Shown one piece after another: positions 9,105 to 18,017 of a stretch of 61,766 bases of DNA. The DNA lies in the NCBI GenBank assembly GCA_964607375.1, contig CAZSJY010000002.1, positions 1 through 61,766 of the forward strand, given 5' to 3'. The notes below the pieces were generated by a model that was not told the DNA's origin, searched no databases, and worked only from the letters and a program-made list of their open reading frames with translations. The stretch's first letter is position 1. Every line of letters starts with the position of its first letter. The position numbers and the translations under genes are program-made. The stretch comes from JACNLC01 sp964607375 (GTDB taxonomy: Bacteria; Fidelibacterota; Marinisomatia; SCGC-AAA003-L08; JACNLC01).

Positions 9105-10336
9105 TAAATCCGATTATTACAGTTGGGATAATTTGTGCAATTTCCGTTGTTGGATTATATTTTCTTTATGGATGGTTTCGTCCGAGAAGAAAATCCAACA
9201 TCAAAGATTTATATTCAGAAGGATTGGATATGCTTATCACGGGTTACAGAAAAGGAGCCTATCAGAATTTTAAGACAATTATACATAAAGATACTAATAA
9301 TGTAAAAGCATACATCAAATTGGGCCAAGTTACTCGTGAAAGTGGGAATCCTGAACAAGCTCTTAAAATTCATAATAGCTTAACATTAAGAAAAAGAATT
9401 TCTGCTTATGAACAACTTGAACTGTTCAAGAATTTAGCATTGGATTATTACGAACTAAACAATCTTCCATCAGCTATAGAACAAGCAATTAAAATCCTAA
9501 CTACTGAAAAGAAAAATGAGTGGGCTCTATCTCATCTAATCAAGTTTTACAGAGAAAACAATGATTGGAAAAAAGCAGGAGAATATCTGGCTAAATACCA
9601 AAAAGTTACTGAGACAACAGATCCCCATAAAATTGGTTTATATAAGATTCAAGAAGGTAGATATGCTGTTAAAAATGGAGAATTTGATAAAGCTAGAAAT
9701 TTGTTTGAAGAAGCTCAAAAGATTGATGAAAAATTATATATTGTTCATTATTTTCTAGGTAATTCATATTCTTCAGAAAGTGAAATAGCTTATCGTGAAG
9801 CTTCAGTGATTGATGAGAAATCTTCACAAACTACCAGTGAAAAAGAATTGTATCAGGATTTACTTGGAAAAGCAAAAGTCCTTCTATCTAAATGCGTTCC
9901 ACATTGGGCTAGATTAGCAGAACTGATGCCTGAACAAGCCTGGCTTGTAATCCCAAAACTGAAAGATGCTTTGTTTGCCCTTGAACGATTTCACGAAATT
10001 GAAGATGTGTTGCGTCAAGTCCTTAGAAAAGATCCTAATAATATCAATGCATTGGCAAGTTTGGCAGATTTTTATGATCATCGTGGTGAGGCAATGGAGG
10101 CAATGGAACTAATTCAATCTGCTTGTGAAAAAGATGAAAATTCTATACTAGCTCAACTGATTCAGTTCAAATTCAAGGTTAAAAAAGAAGATAAACAGAA
10201 TCTCTCAGTAGAATTAGACAAAATTATTCAATTGATATCATCAAATCAAGATTTATTGAGAATGTACTATAAAACATCTAATGATTTGAAGTGGTTAGAA
10301 GAAACCGGAAGCGATATGGAGTCTATCTCTTTATGA
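9101..10336 (+). CDS. LapB/YciM-like TPR membrane protein lacking the rubredoxin tail
   Basis: The 411-residue protein begins with one transmembrane helix (IITVGIICAISVVGLYFLYGWF) and then tetratricopeptide repeats (for example AYQNFKTIIHKDTNNVKAYIK, PSAIEQAIKIL, KARNLFEEAQKIDEKLYIVH). Size and order match LapB. However, the C-terminal CxxC rubredoxin-like domain that E. coli LapB needs is absent: the chain ends KWLEETGSDMESISL with no Cys pair. It overlaps the genes on both sides by four bases, so translational coupling is likely. Confidence 0.75.
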   Translation: MINPIITVGIICAISVVGLYFLYGWFRPRRKSNIKDLYSEGLDMLITGYRKGAYQNFKTIIHKDTNNVKAYIKLGQVTRESGNPEQALKIHNSLTLRKRISAYEQLELFKNLALDYYELNNLPSAIEQAIKILTTEKKNEWALSHLIKFYRENNDWKKAGEYLAKYQKVTETTDPHKIGLYKIQEGRYAVKNGEFDKARNLFEEAQKIDEKLYIVHYFLGNSYSSESEIAYREASVIDEKSSQTTSEKELYQDLLGKAKVLLSKCVPHWARLAELMPEQAWLVIPKLKDALFALERFHEIEDVLRQVLRKDPNNINALASLADFYDHRGEAMEAMELIQSACEKDENSILAQLIQFKFKVKKEDKQNLSVELDKIIQLISSNQDLLRMYYKTSNDLKWLEETGSDMESISL

Positions 10337-11145
10337 AATTAAAATTGTTCAAATCAATAACTCTTTTTGCAATTATCTGTTTTAACTTGCTTGTTGTTGC
10401 TCAGGATATTGATTTTTTTGTTCAAAGTACATTGGATGGAAAAACTGAAATTGCACGAAAATCATTCCATGAATTGGAAAATATGTACCCGAATGATCCT
10501 GGAGTGCTGTACTTAAAAGGGCTTTTGGAAAGCGATGGTAGTAAAGCGAAAGACATTTTTACAGATGTTTTTAATCGACATTCTAATAGTAAATATGCAG
10601 ATGATGCTGTTATGAGAGTTGGAGAATACTATTATGTAGCTGGTTTGTACATTCAAGCTTCTAATTGGTTTCAGAAAATGCCGAGGTATTTTTCAAGATC
10701 TGAACATATAGAACGGGCAATCAAATTGTATCTAAATTCTCTTGTTATATCTGGAGATATTGATACAGCTAGGTTCTACTCTAGAGTATTCGAAAGACAA
10801 TTCCCAAAAATGGATCTGCCATCTAATATAATTGAGATAATTCAGCAAGAAGTTTCTGAAAAACCGAGTGTAGAGGTTCATAAACCTACTGAAGTAAGTC
10901 CTAAGATTAGAAATGCATTTTCACTTCAAGTTGGAGCTTTTAGCTCTAAAGAAAATGCACAGAGAATAGTTGATAAGTTAAATTCTCGAGGATTTAGAGC
11001 TAGGATAGAGGAAATCAGTTCTGGTAGCAATATCCTATTTGCCGTTCGAGAGGGTTATTACATCTCAAAAGATAAAGCAAATATAGTAGGAAGTAATATA
11101 AAGTCCCGTTTAGATTTAGATACAATTGTTGTAAAAAACAAGTAA
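10333..11145 (+). CDS. Periplasmic TPR-like protein with C-terminal SPOR domain
   Basis: The chosen ATG (10333) overlaps the preceding stop as ATGA and gives a clean signal peptide (LFKSITLFAIICFNLLVVAQ); an upstream in-frame GTG would add 14 charged residues ahead of it. The 270-residue protein has TPR-like helices (SKYADDAVMRVGEYYYVAGLYIQA) and a C-terminal SPOR domain from about residue 195 (FSLQVGAFSSKENAQRIVDKL, then IEEISSGSNILFAVREG). SPOR domains bind denuded septal peptidoglycan, so a division-site role is likely. The tRNA-Sec gene starts 11 bases after the stop. Confidence 0.82.
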   Translation: MKLKLFKSITLFAIICFNLLVVAQDIDFFVQSTLDGKTEIARKSFHELENMYPNDPGVLYLKGLLESDGSKAKDIFTDVFNRHSNSKYADDAVMRVGEYYYVAGLYIQASNWFQKMPRYFSRSEHIERAIKLYLNSLVISGDIDTARFYSRVFERQFPKMDLPSNIIEIIQQEVSEKPSVEVHKPTEVSPKIRNAFSLQVGAFSSKENAQRIVDKLNSRGFRARIEEISSGSNILFAVREGYYISKDKANIVGSNIKSRLDLDTIVVKNK

Positions 11146-11156
11146 CCAACAATTTT

Positions 11157-11248
11157 GGAAGCGAACGCGACCCTGGTGGGCGCCGCGGTCTTCAAAGCCG
11201 TTGTGTGGCAGTGATGTCATAGGTGGATTCGATTTCCACACGCTTCCG
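11157..11248 (+). tRNA. selC: tRNA-Sec (selenocysteine, anticodon TCA)
   Basis: The 92-base gene starts GGAAGCG and pairs with CGCTTCC plus discriminator G. The D arm has CCC-TGGT-GGG, the anticodon loop is CTTCAAA with TCA at 11192-11194, the long variable arm has stem TGGCA/TGTCA, and the T stem is GTGGA/TCCAC around TTCGATT. The 8th acceptor pair would be A-A. Start, CTTCAAA loop and long arm closely match bacterial selC. CCA is not encoded. It follows the SPOR gene by 11 bases and may be cotranscribed. No selA, selB or selD gene lies in the window. Confidence 0.95.
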
Positions 11249-11497
11249 CAAATATCGACTAACCAAGTCGTAAAAGCTTGAAATTATCCTAGATTTATCG
11301 AGTGCCAATCCTAGTTCGGAGATTACAAAGAATCACTAACAAAAGTGAAAGCATTTATGATACACATTAATCAAAATCGTATTTGGTAAATAATAATATT
11401 AATATATACAACACAAAAACATAAAATAATAAGGTAATAACATCATATAGCATAAAAATTAATTGCATTATATAGTAAATGAGTAATAATATAAAGT

Positions 11498-11971
11498 ATG
11501 GATAAAAAACATAATTATTTAGAAATAGATTCAACTGACAAACGAATATTAGACATTTTGCAATTAGATGGTAGGGTATCTGCAAGCCATATTGCTGAAA
11601 TAATTGGGATGTCAGTGCCGGCAGTATCCGAACGAATCAAAAAGTTACAGGATATCGGTGTAATAACTGGATTTCAAGCAAAAGTGGATCATAAGAAAAT
11701 CGGATTGGATGTAACTGCATTAATTACAATCATTTCGGAATCATCAGACCATTATGGAGATGTAATTAAAGAAGCAAATGCTAATCGTAATGTGATTCAG
11801 TGTTTCTCAACTACAGGAAATGGTTCCCATGTATTACTGATTAAGACACGGAATACAGATTCACTCGAAAAACTTCTTAGAAGCATCCAAAGGTGGCCTG
11901 GAGTGATGAGGACAGAAACTCAATTGGTTTTGTCATCCTACAAAGAGATGGCACCAATTCCACTTAGTTAA
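11498..11971 (+). CDS. Lrp/AsnC-family transcriptional regulator
   Basis: The 157-residue protein has an N-terminal winged helix (STDKRILDILQLDGRVSASHIAEIIGMS, then VSERIKKLQDIGVI) and a C-terminal RAM/AsnC ligand domain. Length and order are normal for Lrp proteins, which form octamers and sense amino acids. It lies 39 bases upstream of the glutamine synthetase gene in the same direction, so control of nitrogen assimilation by glutamine or another amino acid is the natural inference. The 250 bases upstream, after tRNA-Sec, are extremely AT-rich and could hold operators, but none was defined. Confidence 0.9.
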   Translation: MDKKHNYLEIDSTDKRILDILQLDGRVSASHIAEIIGMSVPAVSERIKKLQDIGVITGFQAKVDHKKIGLDVTALITIISESSDHYGDVIKEANANRNVIQCFSTTGNGSHVLLIKTRNTDSLEKLLRSIQRWPGVMRTETQLVLSSYKEMAPIPLS

Positions 11972-12010
11972 ATTCAACTTCTAACTAACCAATTTCAATA
12001 AGGAGATAAA

Positions 12011-13021
12011 ATGGCAAAGATAATAGCAGAATATATTTGGATAGACGGGCATAAACCAACACAAAAAATGCGTGGAAAAACCAAGATATTAGAAGGACCA
12101 ATTACAGATATTTCACAATTACCTGAATGGGGATTTGATGGTTCAAGTACAATGCAAGCGGAAGGTCATAGTAGCGATTGTATTCTTCAGCCTGTTAGGT
12201 TGATTCCTGATCCTATTCGTGGGGGAGATAATATAAAAGTTTTGTGTGAAGTGTTTAACCTAGATGGTTCAGTACACTCTACAAATTTCCGTGCTAAATT
12301 GCGTGAATTAGCAGAGAAAAATGCACATCACGAATTACTTTTTGGTATTGAGCAAGAATATACTTTTATGGACGGAGTAAAACCTTTAGGCTGGCCCAGT
12401 AACGGATTTCCTGCTCCTCAAGGTGGTTACTATTGCGGGGTTGGTTCTGACGAAGTATATGGTCGAGATATTGCGGAAGATCATATGGATGTGTGTATGA
12501 GAGCAGGGATAGAAATCTCAGGGATCAATGCTGAAGTTATGCCTGCTCAATGGGAATTTCAAATTGGACCATTAGGAGCATTGGAAGCATCAGATGAAAC
12601 TTGGTTGGCTAGGTGGCTTTTGTATAGAATTGGTGAAAATTATAGTGTGAGTGCAACTCTGCATCCCAAACCGGTAAAAGGTGATTGGAACGGTGCTGGT
12701 GCTCATACAAATTTCAGCACAAAGGAAATGCGTGAAGAAGGTGGAATCAAGTACATTGAAGATGCCTGTAAAAAATTAGAAGCAAAGCACGTAGAACATA
12801 TAGCTATTTATGGAGCTCACAACGAAGAACGGTTAACCGGTCTTCACGAAACTTGCAGTATGCACGAATTTAGATATGGGGTAAGTGATAGAGGTGCTTC
12901 TGTGAGAATTCCTGCTACTGTGTCAAAGGAACAAAAGGGATATCTTGAGGATAGACGACCATCAGCCAATATGGACCCATATCGCGTTTGTTCGGCACTA
13001 ATTGAAACAATTTGTGAATAA
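12011..13021 (+). CDS. glnII: Glutamine synthetase type II (eukaryotic type)
   Basis: At 336 residues it is the short GSII form, not the roughly 470-residue GSI. It opens with a beta-grasp domain (EYIWIDGHKPTQKMRGKTK, LPEWGFDGSSTMQAEG) and continues with the catalytic domain (LFGIEQEYTFMD, AEVMPAQWEFQIGP, GAGAHTNFST, RGASVRIP). It makes glutamine from glutamate, ammonia and ATP in the cytoplasm. GSII occurs in eukaryotes, Bacteroidetes, rhizobia and some other bacteria, so ancestry is worth a tree. AAGGAG seven bases before the ATG is a good ribosome-binding site. The Lrp gene upstream probably belongs to the same transcript. Confidence 0.93.
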   Translation: MAKIIAEYIWIDGHKPTQKMRGKTKILEGPITDISQLPEWGFDGSSTMQAEGHSSDCILQPVRLIPDPIRGGDNIKVLCEVFNLDGSVHSTNFRAKLRELAEKNAHHELLFGIEQEYTFMDGVKPLGWPSNGFPAPQGGYYCGVGSDEVYGRDIAEDHMDVCMRAGIEISGINAEVMPAQWEFQIGPLGALEASDETWLARWLLYRIGENYSVSATLHPKPVKGDWNGAGAHTNFSTKEMREEGGIKYIEDACKKLEAKHVEHIAIYGAHNEERLTGLHETCSMHEFRYGVSDRGASVRIPATVSKEQKGYLEDRRPSANMDPYRVCSALIETICE

Positions 13022-13039
13022 ATTTCAATAAAAGCACTT

Positions 13040-13070
13040 AATAGGAGTAACCGATGGTTACCCCTATTTT
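13040..13070 (+). terminator. Rho-independent terminator after glnII
   Basis: The stem AATAGG-A-GTAACC pairs with GGTTAC-C-CCTATT (12 bp around one A-C mismatch), with loop GAT and TT at the end. It lies 19 bases after the stop codon. The remaining 200 bases up to the convergent phoU-like gene show nothing else clear. Confidence 0.75.
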
Positions 13071-13269
13071 ATCACTATAAACATCTATAGTCTTGTGCTA
13101 ATTATTCCAGCTTTTGTTGAGTTTGTAGGAATAAACAATATTGTCTCAAGTATTTGGATGAATCCGATTTTTGAAAAAAGAATACTGATTTACGAATGTT
13201 GAAGAATTTTCAAATCCTTCACTTTAACCTCGTCCTTTGAGGATCGGAAAAACTAAGGGAAACATTTTT

Positions 13270-13935
13270 TTATTCCGGATAGCCGATTCTCTCAAATGGA
13301 TTTACAACGCTTGAAATTAGATTTCTAGAATGAGCAGCAATTCGTTTTAGATATCGGGCATACAAAGCTACAGATGTTGCGATATAGCTATCTAAATCAA
13401 CAATTTTAGCGGAAAGGATATCATTTGTAACCTTATCACATTTGTTAGATATATCTGTTTTGTATGTTTGCATCAATTCTCTGGCAAGCTCAATATCTTG
13501 GTTTTTAAATGCCTTGATTGCTTGCTCAAAAAGTTTTGATACTCGTTTTTCAATTTTAACAATAGTTTTTTCAACACTCCCACATTCTAATTTTTTTTGG
13601 TGTTGCACAGCAAGATCGTAGATGTTTTTTGTGTAATCACCTATACGCTCAATATCAATTACTACACTGACCAAAATTAAACCAGAACCAAGATCTTCTG
13701 AACCACTTATAGCTAGGTGAGTCATAATTTTTCGACGAACATCTCTTTCAAATTCATTGATTTTTCTGTCCATTGCGTATATGTTAATTGGGATATCTGC
13801 AGAATCACTTTTTCTTAATGACTCAATTGATGCATTGAACATTTCTAAGTCAATATCTAGCATTTCGTGGCATTCATCTAGTGCTTGAGAATAAAGACTA
13901 TCTGATTTAAATAAGTTGAATATTTGTTTAAACAT
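13270..13935 (-). CDS. PhoU-like domain protein
   Basis: The 221-residue, almost entirely helical protein has the PhoU pattern of acidic helices (FEQAIKAFKNQDIELARELM, SVVIDIERIGDYTKNIYDLA). The second block is the usual PhoU metal-binding ExxRxxD-like motif. It lies four bases downstream of the Na/Pi cotransporter gene. In many bacteria the PhoU domain is fused to that transporter; here it is separate. It probably regulates phosphate uptake by the neighbour. Confidence 0.85.
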   Translation of the reverse strand: MFKQIFNLFKSDSLYSQALDECHEMLDIDLEMFNASIESLRKSDSADIPINIYAMDRKINEFERDVRRKIMTHLAISGSEDLGSGLILVSVVIDIERIGDYTKNIYDLAVQHQKKLECGSVEKTIVKIEKRVSKLFEQAIKAFKNQDIELARELMQTYKTDISNKCDKVTNDILSAKIVDLDSYIATSVALYARYLKRIAAHSRNLISSVVNPFERIGYPE

Positions 13936-13939
13936 TATC

Positions 13940-15052
13940 TTAACCTCCGATGAAAATTATTGTAATTGGAATGATAACAAAAAGAATTAATAAATAAATA
14001 AGAGGACTAAACTTGTTTTTAACGGACAAACTTGAAAGAGTTTCTGCACACCAAAGTGGTATTGCTCGTAAAAATGGAATTGTGTAAATAACCAAAATTC
14101 CAAAAATATTGAATAGCAAATGAGCCAATGCAGCATAAAGTGCTGTAACATTTAGGGTTAGTGCCGCAAACAAAGCGGTTACTGTTGTCCCGATATTTGC
14201 TCCCAAAGTGTAAGGGAAAATCTGCCTTAAACTCAACACTCCTGCTCCTGCGAGAGGAACGACTAAAGATGTAGTAACCGATGAACTTTGCACCATAATT
14301 GTTAAAATAACTCCGAAAATCATTCCTCTAATTGCAGTTTTGAAAATGTATCTGTCGAAAAATGATTCAATTTTAGCGAGAACTAAACTTTTCAGAAGTT
14401 TGACAATTGCATATAGCATCAAAAATGTAACTAAAACGCTTAATACTAAATAGAATATATTGTTGTCAAATGAAAATCCTTCAATGAATTTTGCTCCGGC
14501 TTTAACTGCAGTTTTTATAGGCGATTTAAACGATTCACTTGCTGAAGCATGTCCAGATAATATATCTCCTAAAAACACAGCACTTCTTTTTATGAAATGG
14601 AAAGACATTTCCAACGGAAATAGAATAATAACAGCCATTATATTAAAGAAATCGTGAACAGTAGATGCCGAAAACGCCCGTCTAAATTCTGAATTCTGAC
14701 GGATATGTCCAATAGAAACGATAGTGTTTGTAACTGTTGTTCCGATATTAGCGCCCATAATCATCGGAATTGCGTTTGATAATGTTAATCCTGTGCCAGT
14801 TATTGCACTTGCACTAACCATACTCACAATAATAGATGTTGTTGTAGATGAACTTTGAAATAAAGAAGTAGCTAAAATCCCAATAAACAGAGCAGTAAAT
14901 GGATTACTTGTTGTATTCAAGACCTGACTTGCAAAATCACCACCCATATGTTTAATGGCTGATGACATTCCTTTAATACCAACAAGAAATAAGTATAAAA
15001 AGAAAAACAAACCTAAAACTTTAATGATAGTGTTTATTACATTTTTGTTCAT
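13940..15052 (-). CDS. Na+/Pi cotransporter (NptA type)
   Basis: The 370-residue membrane protein has about nine hydrophobic helices and two inverted-repeat halves, each with the family QSSS signature (LFQSSSTTTSIIVS and MVQSSSVTTSLVVP) and the partner motif GANIGTTVT repeated. These residues bind sodium and phosphate. The gene lies between arsC (upstream) and phoU-like (downstream) with spacings of four bases on each side, a clear three-gene operon. It likely imports phosphate, and possibly arsenate, at the inner membrane. Confidence 0.92.
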   Translation of the reverse strand: MNKNVINTIIKVLGLFFFLYLFLVGIKGMSSAIKHMGGDFASQVLNTTSNPFTALFIGILATSLFQSSSTTTSIIVSMVSASAITGTGLTLSNAIPMIMGANIGTTVTNTIVSIGHIRQNSEFRRAFSASTVHDFFNIMAVIILFPLEMSFHFIKRSAVFLGDILSGHASASESFKSPIKTAVKAGAKFIEGFSFDNNIFYLVLSVLVTFLMLYAIVKLLKSLVLAKIESFFDRYIFKTAIRGMIFGVILTIMVQSSSVTTSLVVPLAGAGVLSLRQIFPYTLGANIGTTVTALFAALTLNVTALYAALAHLLFNIFGILVIYTIPFLRAIPLWCAETLSSLSVKNKFSPLIYLLILFVIIPITIIFIGG

Positions 15053-15056
15053 ATTA

Positions 15057-15458
15057 CTAATTTAACTTCTCAAACCAACTATAGATTTCATTTCTAACCT
15101 TTGTATAGGCTTTTAATTTTTGTTCATAGGTTCCCTTAGCGTGATATGGGTCTTCGAAACCGTGATGGATGATTTGTTTACAACTACCGGTGAATACTGG
15201 ACAGTTATCGTGTGCGTGGTCGCAAACAGTTACGACGATTTCAAAATCCATTTGAGTGAATTTATCTATATTCTCTGGTTGATGGTGAGAAATATCAATT
15301 CCAATATCTTGCATTACTTCTACGGCGAAGGCACTTACTTTTTCAGCAGGATTAACTCCAGCACTAAAAGCATTCCACCCTAAATTTCGTGCAATTCCTT
15401 CAGCCATTTGAGAACGGCAAGAATTTCCTGTACATATAAATAAGATTTTCTTTTTCAA
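15057..15458 (-). CDS. arsC: Arsenate reductase ArsC (thioredoxin-linked, LMW-phosphatase fold)
   Basis: The 133-residue protein starts with the P-loop C9-TGNSC-R15. It also has the redox pair C79 and C86 in VTVCDHAHDNC, equivalent to Cys82 and Cys89 of the S. aureus pI258 enzyme. That Cys pair separates arsenate reductases from phosphatases. It reduces arsenate to arsenite with thioredoxin. First gene of the arsC-nptA-phoU operon; it probably deals with arsenate that enters through the phosphate transporter. No arsB or acr3 efflux gene is visible here. Confidence 0.92.
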   Translation of the reverse strand: MKKKILFICTGNSCRSQMAEGIARNLGWNAFSAGVNPAEKVSAFAVEVMQDIGIDISHHQPENIDKFTQMDFEIVVTVCDHAHDNCPVFTGSCKQIIHHGFEDPYHAKGTYEQKLKAYTKVRNEIYSWFEKLN

Positions 15459-15546
15459 ATTTCTAATATTTATCTTTCATTTGATTAGAAAAATTAACAC
15501 AAAGCTTTTACTATTTTAAAGTGAATTTTAATTACTAAATTTAGAG

Positions 15547-16020
15547 GTGAAAAACAAAATACTAATTAGTGCATGTATACTTGGTGAAAACTGTAGATAT
15601 GATGGAAAAAATTGCAGTCAACAATTTCTTATAAATGCAAATGTAGAATGGCTTCCAGTTTGTCCAGAGGTTCAAGGTAATTTGGAAACTCCACGAGCTC
15701 CAGCAGAATTGCAAGGTAATGCAGAAGAAATTTTGCGTGGAAATTCCAGAATCTTGAACAATGTTGGCGAAGATGTTACAAGTAATTTTATTAACGGAAC
15801 CAAGAAATGTATAGAAATTGCAAATCGAGAGAATATCACTTTTGCTATACTAAAATCTAGAAGTCCATCTTGTGGAGTAGGGGAAGTCTATGACGGATCA
15901 TTTTCTGGAAATCTAACAAAAGGTGATGGCCTCTTTTCACATTTGTGTCAGAAAAATGGAATAAAGATTGTTTCATCAGATGATTATAGTGCAATTCAAA
16001 AAGTAATTGGTAGAAAGTAG
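15547..16020 (+). CDS. DUF523 family protein (TudS-like thiouracil desulfidase)
   Basis: The 157-residue protein matches DUF523: SACILGENCRYDGKNC near the N-terminus, PVCPEVQGNLETPR in the middle and SPSCGVGEVYDG later. The conserved Cys in SAC, CPE and SPSCG are the 4Fe-4S ligands in the characterised family member TudS, which removes sulfur from thiouracil. GTG at 15547 is the only sensible start, with AGAGG running straight into it. It is divergent from arsC with an 88-base shared intergenic region holding both promoters. Confidence 0.85.
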   Translation: MKNKILISACILGENCRYDGKNCSQQFLINANVEWLPVCPEVQGNLETPRAPAELQGNAEEILRGNSRILNNVGEDVTSNFINGTKKCIEIANRENITFAILKSRSPSCGVGEVYDGSFSGNLTKGDGLFSHLCQKNGIKIVSSDDYSAIQKVIGRK

Positions 16021-16082
16021 TATTTAGTCCGAAATTTCTTTAGTGTTCAATTCTTACATAATGTTAGATAAGGAAAACAAAT

Positions 16083-17921
16083 ATTAATCTTGAGATTGGC
16101 ATATTACTTGTAGTTATCGCTGGTACAGTAATCTTTTTTGTTAAAGAATGGTTGCCTATGGAGGTAACTGCCCTTGGGGCAATGGGTCTTTTGTTGTTTG
16201 TGAGCAAAGTATTTCCAGATATAAACATTCTAAATATTGATGAAGCAGTAAGTGGATTTAGCAATAAAGCTGTAATTACAATCGGTGCGATTTTTATTAT
16301 GAGTCGCTCATTAGTAAAAACTGGTTTCTTAGAAGTTTTTGCTGATACTATTTATCAATCAATCGGTAACAGAAAATGGTTGACAATTACTATATTTTTG
16401 GTGACTGTTTCCATAATTTCTGGATTTATTAATAATACCGCCGCAGTTGCAATTTTTATTCCGTTAGCTATAAATCTATGCCAAAAGTTCAAGATTAGCC
16501 CTACAAAAATACTGTTACCATTGTCGTATGCTGCTATTTTCGGTGGAACGCTCACGCTCATTGGAACATCAACAAATTTGGTTGTAAGTTCGTTGATGGA
16601 AGTTGAAGGATTGCAACCTTTCCGTATGTTTGAATTTATGAAGTTAGGAATTATCTTTTTAATTGTCGGAACAATTTACAATATCTTTGTCAGTCGTTGG
16701 ATGTTGCCTTCTCGTTCTATTATTTCATCTTTAACTCGTAAATATCATATGGGTCGATACCTAACTGAGTTTAAAGTTGATGCAGATTCTCCAATGATTG
16801 GAAAATTCTACAGAGAAATTCCACTTGATGAGGATTTCAATTTCAATGTTTTGATGGTAATTCGAGATGATTTCAGATACCGAAACAATATAAGCTCAAT
16901 GACAATAAGAGAGGGGGATGTTTTTCTAGCACGCATCAATGTTGCTGATATTATGCGATTCAAAGATGAGATGAAGTTTTTACTATTATCTGATGTAAAG
17001 ATGACGCAACAAGAATTATCCGGAAAAAACCATGTTGTTGTCGAAGGTATTGTGTCTCAATATTCGTCAATGATTGATAAGACTCTTAGAGAAGTTGATT
17101 TTAGAAATCGTTTTAGTGGATTTGTTTTGGCAGTTAGAAGACAGCGAGAAATCATTCGTGAAAAAATCGCTCACATCAAATTAAAGTTCTCTGATACACT
17201 TCTTATTCTTGTTCCTCGTGATAAACTTGAAGATTTGCGTTCAAACAAAGATATCATCATTCTTGAAGAGTTGAACATTTGTCTAAAATACGAACGATAT
17301 TGGTGGTTGTCAATTTTGGTAATTCCGTTGATAATGATTTTAGCTTCATTCGGAATTATTGATATAATGACAGGTGCTGTTTTGGGAGCAATTTTATTGT
17401 TACTTCTTCGTTCATTATCGGTACAGGAAGCTTATGATTCCATCAATTGGTCTGTAATATTCTTACTAGCTGCACTTATGCCATTCGGAATTGCTTTGAG
17501 AAATACTCAAGCAGATTTACTAATCGGTGATTTGATTTTTCAATTAGGTGAATTCATTGGAGGAGGAGAACACAATTTGTTGATGTATTTATCAATAGTC
17601 TATTTCATTTCATTTTTCTTTACTGCATTTATTTCTAATGTTGCGATTGGTGTCATAATGGTTCCATTTGCGATTACTTTGGCAAGAGTCTTATCAAATG
17701 AAGTAGGTTTTGAAGTTGACCCAAGACCATTTTTGGTCGCAATTGCATTCGGAGCATCTACTTGTTTTATGACTCCAGTGGGATATCAAACAAACCTTAT
17801 GGTATTCGCTCCAGGGCAATATCGCTTTATGGATTTTGTTAAAATTGGACTTCCACTTTCATTAATATTTTGGATCTTAGCTACCATTTTCATTCCTATT
17901 TATTGGCCCTTTTCAGGTTGA
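16083..17921 (+). CDS. DASS/SLC13-type anion permease with two RCK_C (TrkA-C) domains; apparent ATT start
   Basis: The protein has hydrophobic helices on both sides of two central TrkA-C-like domains (about residues 205-385; VDADSPMIGKFYREIPLD). NNTAAVAIF and SNVAIGVIM are the paired substrate-loop motifs of the DASS family. The only ATG-like starts in frame (TTG at 16152, ATG at 16158) lie inside the first helix. In the same frame, ATT at 16083 gives MNLEIGILLVVIAGTVIFF-, the expected first helix, and AAGGA lies eight bases upstream; the frame closes at TAG 16065. I therefore place the start at ATT (612 residues). Likely substrates are sulfate, phosphate or dicarboxylates; not determinable here. 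Confidence 0.8.
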   Translation: MNLEIGILLVVIAGTVIFFVKEWLPMEVTALGAMGLLLFVSKVFPDINILNIDEAVSGFSNKAVITIGAIFIMSRSLVKTGFLEVFADTIYQSIGNRKWLTITIFLVTVSIISGFINNTAAVAIFIPLAINLCQKFKISPTKILLPLSYAAIFGGTLTLIGTSTNLVVSSLMEVEGLQPFRMFEFMKLGIIFLIVGTIYNIFVSRWMLPSRSIISSLTRKYHMGRYLTEFKVDADSPMIGKFYREIPLDEDFNFNVLMVIRDDFRYRNNISSMTIREGDVFLARINVADIMRFKDEMKFLLLSDVKMTQQELSGKNHVVVEGIVSQYSSMIDKTLREVDFRNRFSGFVLAVRRQREIIREKIAHIKLKFSDTLLILVPRDKLEDLRSNKDIIILEELNICLKYERYWWLSILVIPLIMILASFGIIDIMTGAVLGAILLLLLRSLSVQEAYDSINWSVIFLLAALMPFGIALRNTQADLLIGDLIFQLGEFIGGGEHNLLMYLSIVYFISFFFTAFISNVAIGVIMVPFAITLARVLSNEVGFEVDPRPFLVAIAFGASTCFMTPVGYQTNLMVFAPGQYRFMDFVKIGLPLSLIFWILATIFIPIYWPFSG

Positions 17922-18017
17922 TTATTCGATCAATATAGCAACATCCTATACATTTGCATATATAAAATAAAATATATACTCCTTCTGCCTTATTACTTTT
18001 ATTACTTAAATTACTAT

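Noticed and set aside
16152..16160. TTG or ATG start for the DASS permease
   Set aside because: It would delete the first transmembrane helix that is clearly encoded just upstream in the same frame.
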